Source: Mucilaginibacter ginkgonis (GTDB taxonomy: Bacteria > Bacteroidota > Bacteroidia > Sphingobacteriales > Sphingobacteriaceae). From it: a stretch of DNA of 64,000 bases. Below the pieces are notes generated by a model. It was not told the DNA's origin. It saw nothing but the letters and a program-made list of their open reading frames with translations, and did no database searches. Location: positions 1,116,001 through 1,180,000 of the forward strand of contig NZ_CP066775.1 of the NCBI RefSeq assembly GCF_009754905.2, written 5' to 3'. Below, one piece after another: positions 35,197 through 43,120 of this stretch; positions within the stretch are counted from its first letter, which is position 1, and every line of letters starts with the position of its first letter. The position numbers and the translations under genes are program-made.

Positions 35197-37362
35197 ATGG
35201 AAATAACCAGATATTTTAAACTTCTTCTTAAAAACAAATACCTACTGGTTATAATTCCGCTGGTTGCAATCATTATTACCTACTTTCTGGTGCGCAATCA
35301 ACCTAGTGTTTTTGTTTCTACAGCCCAAATAGCTACCGGCATCGTTGATCAAACCAAACAGGTTTCTATAACTGCCGAACTTTTGGGTGGTGGTGAGCAG
35401 AAGATACAGCAACAGTTTGCCAATATAATTGAGCTTATCAAATCAAAAAAAATGCTCGACCAGGTGTCGTATGCATTAATGATTCACGATCTCACGGCCA
35501 ATACGCCTTTTAGGAAACCAAGCAAGTTAATGGTGACGCTAAATCCCGAAGCGAAATCACATATGCTTGACGTTTTTAAACAAAATTATAAGAAACGTGA
35601 AGCCTTATCATTATTCAATTCAGACCAGAAGGGGATTTATGAGGTTATGCACTCAATGGGTTATGATCAGGAAACCCTTGGTAAGAAACTTACGGTTTAT
35701 AGAACTGAAAGCAGCGACTTTGTAACTATATCGACTGAAAGTGACGACCCGCAGTTGGCTGCTTTTATTGTTAATACACTTTGCCAGGAAGTAATTGAGT
35801 ATTATGATATTTTACTGAAAGAAAACCAGAGCCGCGCTTCAAATTTTCTTAAAGACTTGCTGCAACAGAAAAAGGATACGCTTGATAAGAAAACGCAGGA
35901 GCTTAAAAACTTTAAAATAAACAATCACATTTTAAACTTAACGCAACAGGCAGCGGGCGTCTATACTGAATTGTCATCATATGACGCGAAACTACAAGAA
36001 GCCAAGCGGGAAGTAGGCGCGAATCAGGCAGCCGTAAATGGCATAGACGCGAAGTTTGATCCTCAAGACCGTCAGTATATAGAAAGCACAGTTGTAAGAT
36101 CAAACTCGCGTATTGTTGGTTTAGAAGATCAGATTAAGACACTACAGGGACGATTAGTCGCATCAAACTTCCAGCCGCAGTATCAGCGTCAGATCGACTC
36201 TCTTAATAGGTTGATCAAAACGCAGATTAGCTACGCCTCTGATCAGGCAGCGACTAACCCTTTAGCGGCAAAACAAGCGCTTATAGGCCGTAAATTGGAG
36301 CTACAGATACAAACTGACCTTGCTAAAAGCAGTGTTAAAATTCTTCAGTCAAAGGTCGACGAACTTAATGCGTCTCTAAATAAACTGGTGCCGTTTGAGG
36401 CTGTAATTCAATCTCTCGAAAATCAGATCACAGTTGGCAGCAAAGAATACCTCACGGTCCTTGAAAAATACAATGAGACCACGCTGGAAGCTAATTTCTC
36501 TAATCGCTTGCGTGTGGTTGACAGCGCGATGCCGGGGTTGGCACAGCCGTCTAAAAAGATGCTGCTGGTTATCTTAAGTGGTATCGTGATGTTTGTGTTC
36601 TGCTTGTTCGTATTCTTTATCCTATTTTTATTAGACGGTACGCTTAAAAACCCACGCGAGTTGGCCAATAAAACCAAAACGCCGGTGGTAGGCTATCTTA
36701 ACCTGTTACCGATGTCGGCAATAGATTTAAACAAGATTTGGCAGGAAAAGGATAACAATCCGGACGTAGTCCTCTTCCGAAATTTGCTGCAATCCATCAG
36801 GTATGAGATATCGCATGAGTTAAAGGGCACCAAAATGCTGTTGATAAATAGTATTGAACCAGGCGAAGGTAAAACCTACCTAACCATGAACCTGGCTTAC
36901 GCTTACGCGGCTATTAATAAAAAGGTGCTGGTAATAGATGGTAACTTTGACAACCCTGGCATAACAGACTTGGTAAATCCACGCCTTACACTTGAGGATT
37001 TCTTTAACGGCCAAAGTGTTGAAGATGCCGAGCAAAATAACTCTAAAGTAAACGTTATTGGTAACCAGGGTGGAGGCAATTCGTTATTAGAAACCGCTGA
37101 TTCTGATACCATTGAGCGTAAGATCAATGAGTTAAAAAAGGAATTTGACATCATTATTGTAGAAACGCCTACACTTAGCGCTTTGAACAAAGCCAAAGAG
37201 TGGACAATCTTCGGGAACAAGGTTGTCACCGTATTTGAAGCGGGCCAGGCGTTTAGCACCGAATATCAGTTGAGCTTGGATTATCTTAAATCTTTAGAAG
37301 ATAATTTTGTGGGTTGGGTAATGAACATGGTTGGCAAAGACCAGCTGGAGAAAGGAGGATAA
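35197..37362 (+). CDS. Polysaccharide co-polymerase with degenerate BY-kinase domain (GumC/Wzc-like)
   Basis: A 721-residue inner-membrane protein. Helix one is at about 13-31 (Y-L-L-V-I-I-P-L-V-A), followed by a Wzz-type periplasmic part with a long coiled coil (about 210-430). Helix two is near 450-475. The cytosolic P-loop domain has Walker A P-G-E-G-K-T (K559), Walker A' V-L-V-I-D-G-N-F-D (D581, D585) and a Walker-B-like I-I-I-V-E-T-P in which the usual Asp is Glu656. The C-terminal tyrosine cluster of Wzc-type autokinases is absent from the last 20 residues. It probably controls export or chain length but may not autophosphorylate. It pairs with the half-TolC gene, and its stop lies four bases before the next start, with the AGGAGG for that start inside its coding end. 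Confidence 0.88.
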   Translation: MEITRYFKLLLKNKYLLVIIPLVAIIITYFLVRNQPSVFVSTAQIATGIVDQTKQVSITAELLGGGEQKIQQQFANIIELIKSKKMLDQVSYALMIHDLTANTPFRKPSKLMVTLNPEAKSHMLDVFKQNYKKREALSLFNSDQKGIYEVMHSMGYDQETLGKKLTVYRTESSDFVTISTESDDPQLAAFIVNTLCQEVIEYYDILLKENQSRASNFLKDLLQQKKDTLDKKTQELKNFKINNHILNLTQQAAGVYTELSSYDAKLQEAKREVGANQAAVNGIDAKFDPQDRQYIESTVVRSNSRIVGLEDQIKTLQGRLVASNFQPQYQRQIDSLNRLIKTQISYASDQAATNPLAAKQALIGRKLELQIQTDLAKSSVKILQSKVDELNASLNKLVPFEAVIQSLENQITVGSKEYLTVLEKYNETTLEANFSNRLRVVDSAMPGLAQPSKKMLLVILSGIVMFVFCLFVFFILFLLDGTLKNPRELANKTKTPVVGYLNLLPMSAIDLNKIWQEKDNNPDVVLFRNLLQSIRYEISHELKGTKMLLINSIEPGEGKTYLTMNLAYAYAAINKKVLVIDGNFDNPGITDLVNPRLTLEDFFNGQSVEDAEQNNSKVNVIGNQGGGNSLLETADSDTIERKINELKKEFDIIIVETPTLSALNKAKEWTIFGNKVVTVFEAGQAFSTEYQLSLDYLKSLEDNFVGWVMNMVGKDQLEKGG
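37353..37358 (+). promoter_or_regulatory. Strong Shine-Dalgarno (AGGAGG) deciding the GT2 start
   Basis: AGGAGG lies eight bases before GTG 37367. It is inside the last codons of the co-polymerase gene and picks out the GTG over the in-frame TTG at 37331. Such a complete site is unusual here; most starts in the window have none. Confidence 0.7.
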
Positions 37363-37366
37363 CATT

Positions 37367-38542
37367 GTGTTGATCGCTTATTTGTGGTTACTGATACAGA
37401 TCATTATCGGCTACAACCTGGTGTTGCCCCTTGTATTGTACATTTTCTCCACTTTTAAAAGAAAATACAATCCGCCAATTGGCGAAGGCCGTGAGTTTGA
37501 TTACGGAATTATTGTAACCTCATATGAGCAGGTTTACACAATTCCCGACGTTGTGGAATCTCTACTCAAGCTTGAACACAGCAACTTTCACATCTATGTT
37601 GTTGCGGATAAATGCGATATATCGGGATTGCATTTTACCGACGGACGCGTTACCATTTTTCGGCCCGAAGAAACGTTAGCCAGTAACACGAAGTCGCATT
37701 TTTATGCTATTAACCGATTTAAACGCCCGCACGAATGTGTCACCATAATAGATAGCGATAACCTTGTTCTGCCCAATTATTTGACGGAATTAGACCTCTA
37801 TTTTAATGCAGGATTTGAAGCAGTGCAAGGCGTAAGGGAAGCGAAAAACCTGAATACAACTTTTGCACGCTTAGATGCCGCCCGTGATATCTATTACCAT
37901 TTTTATGATGGTAAAATATTATTCAAACTCGGCTCGTCTGCAACACTTGCCGGCTCCGGAATGGCTTTTAAAACACAGTTGTACCGCGATTGCCTTGAAA
38001 ATAACGATGTTATCGGTGCCGGTTTCGACAAAGTATTGCAATATCGTATACTAAGCCGCAACCTGCGCATCGCATTTGCCGCGGATGCTATTGTATTTGA
38101 TGAAAAAACGTCCAAGAGTGATCAACTGGTAAAACAACGTTCACGATGGATCAATACCTGGTTTAAATACTTTGGTTACGGTTTCAAGCTGTTGTTTAAA
38201 AGCAGCCGCAACCAATTTGTCTTTGGTTTGATATTATTGCGCCCGCCATTGTTCATATTCTTGTTGCTTTCGCTTGTTTTCATGTTCTTAAACATTTTCA
38301 TCAGCGCTACGGCAGTAGTAGTATGGCTCTGTGCTTTTATCGCTTTTGTTTTGGGATTTTATATCGCGTTGGCCAAATCTGAAACAGACAAACGCATTTA
38401 TCAATCACTGGTAAATATTCCTAAATTTATTTTTTACCAGGTACTATCGTTGCTAAAGGTGCGTAAGGCCAACAAGCATTCGGTAGCAACCACGCACTAT
38501 GTTCACAGTGCGGCAGATAAACCTGCAGAAAATGAGAGTTGA
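37367..38542 (+). CDS. Membrane family 2 glycosyltransferase (cellulose-synthase-like)
   Basis: A 391-residue GT2 enzyme. Start GTG 37367 is selected by an AGGAGG eight bases upstream. An N-terminal membrane helix (Y-L-W-L-L-I-Q-I-I-I-G) is followed by the GT-A domain: Y-G-I-I-V-T-S-Y-E-Q, V-T-I-I-D-S-D-N (metal site), G-A-G-F-D, and the K-Q-R-S-R-W motif matching Q-x-x-R-W of processive GT2 enzymes. Two or three further helices lie near the C-terminus (about 295-345). It may polymerise or add a sugar at the inner membrane. The gene overlaps the following 49-codon gene by 11 bases. The substrate is unknown. Confidence 0.85.
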   Translation: MLIAYLWLLIQIIIGYNLVLPLVLYIFSTFKRKYNPPIGEGREFDYGIIVTSYEQVYTIPDVVESLLKLEHSNFHIYVVADKCDISGLHFTDGRVTIFRPEETLASNTKSHFYAINRFKRPHECVTIIDSDNLVLPNYLTELDLYFNAGFEAVQGVREAKNLNTTFARLDAARDIYYHFYDGKILFKLGSSATLAGSGMAFKTQLYRDCLENNDVIGAGFDKVLQYRILSRNLRIAFAADAIVFDEKTSKSDQLVKQRSRWINTWFKYFGYGFKLLFKSSRNQFVFGLILLRPPLFIFLLLSLVFMFLNIFISATAVVVWLCAFIAFVLGFYIALAKSETDKRIYQSLVNIPKFIFYQVLSLLKVRKANKHSVATTHYVHSAADKPAENES

Positions 38543-38681
38543 ACCTGCAGAAAAGATACGCAAGGCGCATGAGTTGCACATGGCCCTTAGGAAAGTTATC
38601 CTAAGGGTTAGCCGCATTGTTGCCATCGTAGTGGCATTTTTAAGCACTTTCGCGTTATTTGTTAAAATACTTTTCTTTTAA
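38532..38681 (+). CDS. Small single-pass membrane protein (49 residues)
   Basis: A 49-codon gene that is easy to overlook. Its ATG lies inside the end of the GT2 gene (11-base overlap), and its TAA overlaps the ATG of the polymerase gene by one base (TAATG). Coupling on both sides is good evidence that it is translated. The product has a basic, amphipathic first half (E-K-I-R-K-A-H-E-L-H) and one hydrophobic helix (about 28-46, I-V-A-I-V-V-A-F-L-S-T-F-A-L-F-V). The charge pattern suggests N-in topology. I do not recognise a family; it could be an accessory subunit of the neighbouring membrane GT2 or Wzy-like protein. Confidence 0.7.
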   Translation: MRVEPAEKIRKAHELHMALRKVILRVSRIVAIVVAFLSTFALFVKILFF

Positions 38682-40255
38682 TGCCAACCTATAATAAATA
38701 TAGCGGTCATTTAAAGTCAACCCGCCGCAAGGCGTTTTCAGATTGGTTTACTAAAACTTTTTTGCTTGAGAAACTGGGTAACAAATTCGGTTTAGGCTTA
38801 TTTCTTTTTTTTGCGGCCTTAGTTGCATTTGGAATATCTAAAAGCGGCATTGTATTCGGTGTGCTGTTTCTTGCCGCGGTTATGGCACCACCAATTATTT
38901 ACGGCATCTTTTCAATTCCCATATTTGCTATTACGCTGCAGCTCACGGTTGCCTATTTTTTGTTCCTTATTTTGCGTATTGGCATAGATGCACCTGTTGG
39001 TACCGCGCTCGATGCATTTCAGGCCATGCTGCTTATTACCATAATAGCGCGGCAAAAGAAAGAGAACAACTGGCAGATTTTTAAAACACCGGTTACGAAT
39101 GTGATATTTATGTGGCTGGGCTTCAACCTTATTGAGGTGGCTAACCCATCCGCACCTACGTTAAATCAGTGGCTATATACAGTACGTACAGTAGCTTTGG
39201 TGCAGTTATCCTTTTTCATATTCGTTTACTATATAAGGGATATCAAATTCATCAGGTACCTTATGGTGCTGTATCTGGTTTATACCATTGCCGGCGCCTT
39301 ATATGGGCTTAAGCAAGAGTTTATAGGGTTCTCTGACGGTGAATGGGCCTACCTGAACTCTGACCCGGAGATTGCCTCGCTGTTGTTCATTGCCGGCCAT
39401 TGGCGCAAATTCTCTTTCTTCTCAGACCCTGTAGCGTTTGCCTACAACATGTCTATGCCGGTAATTTTGTGCATCTCGCTTATTGCAGGCAAATTTAAGG
39501 CTTGGATAAAAATAGTAAGCTTCTTGCTTATCATTCTATTCTTTACCTCTGGATTGACGTCGGGTACGCGTGGTGCTAACGTGTTGGTGCCTGCAGCGCT
39601 AATCATGTTCGCGATCTTGAACTTTAACAGAAAGGTGTTGATATTTTCCATATTCATCACCTTCTTTTTTGCCATCCTTATTAAGATCCCTACGTCTAAT
39701 CAAAACTTACTGCGCTTTCAAACAGCGTTTAATCCAAGTAATGATGCGTCTTATAACTTGCGTAAGATAAATCAGAAACGCATACAGCCATACATTTTGA
39801 CACACCCAATGGGGGGGGGATTGGGATCTACCGGCGCATGGGGGCAACGCTTTGCCCCGAATTCTTACCTGGCACATTTTGCGCCGGATAGCGGCTACAT
39901 ACGCGTTGCGGTAGAAAATGGTTGGATTGGGTTGTTTATATTTTGCGTAATGATGTTTACGTTTATGAAAACGGGGATCGATAATTTTTACAGTATAAAA
40001 GACCCCGAACTTAAAACGTATTGTATGGCATCTCTGCTCATTATATTTGCTTACAACATAGCTAACTTTCCGCAGGAGGCATTAGTGCAATATCCTTCAA
40101 ATTTGCTGTTTTATCTATTTGTTGCGTTAACGATCGTGACCAAGAGACTGGACGATGAGAAGACTGCTAATCAAAATAAATTGGAAGCAAAACTAGCAGA
40201 GAAGGCTGCCGAAAAACAAGCCCTTAACGAAGACGAAGACCTGGCACTGGTATGA
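38681..40255 (+). CDS. O-antigen polymerase/ligase-like membrane protein (third Wzy)
   Basis: A 524-residue membrane protein with about 10-12 helices in the first 480 residues and a charged, Lys/Glu/Ala-rich cytoplasmic tail (about 485-524). Between helices it has F-S-D-P-V-A-F-A-Y-N, equivalent to the F-x-x-P region of Wzy/WaaL relatives, and the periplasmic H-P-M-G-G-G-L-G-S-T-G loop. The codons for this loop contain a run of nine G (39811-39819), a potential slippage site that would truncate the protein in the middle of its catalytic loop. The start overlaps the small membrane gene by one base; the end overlaps the GT4 gene by four. Confidence 0.87.
   Translation: MPTYNKYSGHLKSTRRKAFSDWFTKTFLLEKLGNKFGLGLFLFFAALVAFGISKSGIVFGVLFLAAVMAPPIIYGIFSIPIFAITLQLTVAYFLFLILRIGIDAPVGTALDAFQAMLLITIIARQKKENNWQIFKTPVTNVIFMWLGFNLIEVANPSAPTLNQWLYTVRTVALVQLSFFIFVYYIRDIKFIRYLMVLYLVYTIAGALYGLKQEFIGFSDGEWAYLNSDPEIASLLFIAGHWRKFSFFSDPVAFAYNMSMPVILCISLIAGKFKAWIKIVSFLLIILFFTSGLTSGTRGANVLVPAALIMFAILNFNRKVLIFSIFITFFFAILIKIPTSNQNLLRFQTAFNPSNDASYNLRKINQKRIQPYILTHPMGGGLGSTGAWGQRFAPNSYLAHFAPDSGYIRVAVENGWIGLFIFCVMMFTFMKTGIDNFYSIKDPELKTYCMASLLIIFAYNIANFPQEALVQYPSNLLFYLFVALTIVTKRLDDEKTANQNKLEAKLAEKAAEKQALNEDEDLALV
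39811..39819 (+). repeat. G9 homopolymer inside the third Wzy-like gene
   Basis: Nine consecutive G encode part of M-G-G-G, using GGG codons twice in a row. It is the only G or C tract of this length I noticed in the window. Tracts of eight or more G are classic slipped-strand mutation sites in other bacteria; here it would switch the polymerase off by a frameshift. Confidence 0.9.
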
Positions 40256-41460
40256 AAGATCTGATAAAGAACAGAGACATCATTATGGTAGGGCAGCAGC
40301 CCTGGGATACGGAAATTGGCAGTAACGCAAAGAACATTGCCGTTGAGTTTAGTAAAAACAACCGGGTGTTATACGTTAACTCTCCGCTTGATAGGATACA
40401 GTACCTGCGGCGAAAGGATGAGCCCGCTGTAAAAAAACGGATTGAGATGCTCCGGACCAAAGCGGAGAACGTTATAAAAATTAGTGATAACCTTTGGAAC
40501 CTTTACCCTGACGAGATCATCGAATCAATAACATGGATAAAGAATCCTGCTATCCATACGTTTTTTAATAAGATCAACAACAAACGTTTGGCTAAGTCGA
40601 TAAAGGCGGCGGCTGATATGCTAGGCTTCAAAGATTACATTCTGTTTAATGACAATGACATCTTCCGCTGTTTCTATTTAAAGGAATTGTTGCACCCTGT
40701 GAGCAGTGTTTATTATATCCGTGATTTTATGCTGGCAGTAGATTACTGGAAGCATCATGGCGAGCGACTGGAACCTAAACTCATTGCTAAGAGCGATGTC
40801 TGTGTAGCCAACTCTACTTACCTGGCAGACTACTGTAAAAAATATAACCCTAAATCTTATTACGTAGGGCAGGGTTGCGAGTTGGATATTTTTACAGATT
40901 ACGATAAAAGCATCATCCCTAAAGATATGCAGCCTATCGCGAAGCCAATTATCGGTTATGTTGGTGCGTTACAAAGCATTCGCCTGGATTTAGACTTATT
41001 GGAGATGGTTGCCAGGCAAAAACCGGACTGGCAGATCGTCCTGGTAGGTCCGGAGGATGGTGAGTTCAAGAAAAGCGGCCTTCATCAATTAAGCAATGTT
41101 CATTTTCCAGGCGCTAAAAGTCCGGAACAGCTGCCCGGTTACATAAATGCTTTTGATGTCTGCATTAATCCTCAGGTGGTTAACCCCGTTACTATCGGGA
41201 ATTATCCGCGTAAGATCGACGAATACCTCGCGATGGGCAAACCAACAGTGGCCACCCATACAGATGCCATGGAGGTTTTTGCAGATCAGGTTTATCTTGC
41301 TAAACGCAAGGAAGATTATTTAACGCTTATCGCAAGAGCGTTAGAAGAAAATTCTCCGCAGAGAGAGCAAGCCCGTCGGGATTTTGCAGCAGGGCACACG
41401 TGGGCGAATAGCGTTAAGGAAATTTACAGCGCCATTATAGCGAACACGCCGGCCCTATGA
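40252..41460 (+). CDS. Glycosyltransferase, TuaH-like GT4/GT1 family
   Basis: A 402-residue protein. The N-terminus (I-I-M-V-G-Q-Q-P-W-D-T-E-I-G-S-N) matches the opening of TuaH-like transferases, in which a Q-P-W-D-T-x-x-G-S-N stretch is conserved. The C-domain has I-G-Y-V-G-A-L, Q-I-V-L-V-G-P-E-D-G, and the donor-site segment N-P-R-K-x-x-E-Y-L-A-M-G-K-P shape (here Y-P-R-K-I-D-E-Y-L-A-M-G-K-P-T-V-A-T). It is probably a cytosolic transferase acting on the polymer built by this operon. The gene is the last of the plus-strand run beginning at 34453, and its stop overlaps the convergent GT2 gene by six bases. Confidence 0.87.
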   Translation: MKDLIKNRDIIMVGQQPWDTEIGSNAKNIAVEFSKNNRVLYVNSPLDRIQYLRRKDEPAVKKRIEMLRTKAENVIKISDNLWNLYPDEIIESITWIKNPAIHTFFNKINNKRLAKSIKAAADMLGFKDYILFNDNDIFRCFYLKELLHPVSSVYYIRDFMLAVDYWKHHGERLEPKLIAKSDVCVANSTYLADYCKKYNPKSYYVGQGCELDIFTDYDKSIIPKDMQPIAKPIIGYVGALQSIRLDLDLLEMVARQKPDWQIVLVGPEDGEFKKSGLHQLSNVHFPGAKSPEQLPGYINAFDVCINPQVVNPVTIGNYPRKIDEYLAMGKPTVATHTDAMEVFADQVYLAKRKEDYLTLIARALEENSPQREQARRDFAAGHTWANSVKEIYSAIIANTPAL

Positions 41461-42237
41461 TCTTCTCTTAAATGTAAGATAGTCGTAAGTGTGTTTAACA
41501 TTACGGTAAATAGCACGTCCGAATGCGATAAACGGATTGTTGCTCTGCCTGAAATTGCTGCGCGTGAGCGTCATTGTACTGGGTTCTGCGTCGGTATTTA
41601 TTTGTTCAAACAGGCCTTTAAAATCTTCGTAGAACATGGCCTTACCTTTATGCTTGGTGAAAGACATTGACATTAAAAATTCTGTCTTGTCGCCTTTCAG
41701 CCCCTCGGCGTAGCGCCCAAATTTTTCGAAAAAATTGCTTCTACGCAGGTGCGGATGGTCGCTATAAACATGAAATTTGCGATAACCCGGAAGCCAAATT
41801 TTAAAGATCATCTCAGAGAACCCGAATTTATATGGCTTTAAAAATGGATATAAAAAATAAGCATAGAAACGTATGATATCTACATCAGGGCGCTCGTTTA
41901 TAATCGTCAGCGCGTCTGCGAGATGCTTGCCAAAATCTTTAACCGGTTCAAAATCTTCCTGCACATAAATGGTAAGGGGAGTAGTAACCGCATCCTGGCC
42001 TTTATTGATATTGTTACCCAATCCTCTGTTTTGCGGCGTGGTGATCAGCCTGAATTTGTAAACCTCCTGCATGGCGCGCATGTAAGAGAGGTGCTCTTCG
42101 TTGCTGCCATCATCAGATACTACAACATCACCGAAAGTAATGTTGCGATCAACAAAAGATTTCAATAATCGCTCCAGCGACTTACTTCTGTTATAATGCG
42201 TCACCAGTAAGGTAATCGTATCGAATGTATACGTCAT
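41455..42237 (-). CDS. Family 2 glycosyltransferase (tandem paralogue 1)
   Basis: A 260-residue GT2 enzyme with the motifs T-L-L-V-T-H-Y-N-R-S-K-S-L, V-V-V-S-D-D-G-S, L-G-N-N-I-N-K-G-Q-D and Y-V-Q-E-D-F-E-P, the last in the DXD region. The second half is distinctive (Y-S-D-H-P-H-L-R-R, G-R-Y-A-E-G-L-K-G-D-K-T-E-F-L-M). It is closely related along its whole length to the next gene, 12 bases upstream in the operon. The two probably arose by duplication and could add similar sugars at two linkages. No membrane segment. Confidence 0.88.
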   Translation of the reverse strand: MTYTFDTITLLVTHYNRSKSLERLLKSFVDRNITFGDVVVSDDGSNEEHLSYMRAMQEVYKFRLITTPQNRGLGNNINKGQDAVTTPLTIYVQEDFEPVKDFGKHLADALTIINERPDVDIIRFYAYFLYPFLKPYKFGFSEMIFKIWLPGYRKFHVYSDHPHLRRSNFFEKFGRYAEGLKGDKTEFLMSMSFTKHKGKAMFYEDFKGLFEQINTDAEPSTMTLTRSNFRQSNNPFIAFGRAIYRNVKHTYDYLTFKRRS

Positions 42238-42249
42238 ATTGTTTCGGCC

Positions 42250-43035
42250 CTATTTTAATAACTTGACCTCGATCGTCCATTTCAGTAATTTAAAGCGCAG
42301 GTAAATATACCTGGCCGCTAATGCAAACGGATTTTTACTTTCGCGCCAGGTTGCCCGGTTCATTGTACTCGGCTCATCTGAGGAGTTTTTCTGATAGAAC
42401 AGGCCCGTAAAGTCATTGTAAAACAGCCCACGTCCTTTATGCTTGATAAATGATGCTGCCATCAAAAACTCTGTACGATCACCTTTAATACCCTCTTTGT
42501 ACCGCCCAAACTTTTCAAAAAAGCTTTTACGGCGTAAATGCGGGTGGTCACTGTAAACGTAAAATTTTAAGTGGTTGCCATATACCAGCCACTTTTTAAA
42601 TATCATTTCAGAAAATCCTTTGCCATATGATTTTAAATAAGGATAGGCGAAGTAAGCGTAGAAACGAGCGATGTCTAAGCCTGCGTCTGCTTCCATGTAA
42701 TTTAATGCATCCGTAAAATGTTCGGCAAAGCCTTCTTTAGGCTCAAAATCTTCCTGGACGTATAATGTGTAGGGAGTGATAACTGCATCCTGTCCCTTGT
42801 TGATGTTATTACCTAAACCTTTATTTTTAGGTGTTGTCACCAGGTTGAAGGTGAATTGCCGAGCTAACTGTTTTAACACATCAAGATGCTCTGGTTTGCT
42901 GCCATCATCAGATACCACAATGCCGCCAAATGTAAAACCTTGAGACTTAAAGGTATTGAGCAACCGCTCTAAAGACTTGCTTCTGTTGTAATGGGTTATC
43001 AACAGCGTAACCTGCGAAAAGTTGTAAATAGCCAT
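42250..43035 (-). CDS. Family 2 glycosyltransferase (tandem paralogue 2)
   Basis: A 261-residue paralogue of the downstream gene, with the same L-L-I-T-H-Y-N-R-S-K-S-L opening, V-V-S-D-D-G-S-K-P-E-H-L, Y-V-Q-E-D-F-E-P and the shared Y-S-D-H-P-H-L-R-R and G-D-R-T-E-F-L-M blocks in the second half. Divergence is concentrated near the C-terminus, which is where acceptor specificity might differ. It heads a two-gene minus-strand unit; 85 bases separate it from the divergent flippase. No recognisable promoter was found in that gap. Confidence 0.88.
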   Translation of the reverse strand: MAIYNFSQVTLLITHYNRSKSLERLLNTFKSQGFTFGGIVVSDDGSKPEHLDVLKQLARQFTFNLVTTPKNKGLGNNINKGQDAVITPYTLYVQEDFEPKEGFAEHFTDALNYMEADAGLDIARFYAYFAYPYLKSYGKGFSEMIFKKWLVYGNHLKFYVYSDHPHLRRKSFFEKFGRYKEGIKGDRTEFLMAASFIKHKGRGLFYNDFTGLFYQKNSSDEPSTMNRATWRESKNPFALAARYIYLRFKLLKWTIEVKLLK

Positions 43036-43120
43036 CGTTATATGCGTTCTAATTTAATACTTTAACGCAGAAAATTTATTTAATTTGTTATCCTCGTTAT
43101 ATATCCTGTTACACTGATCC

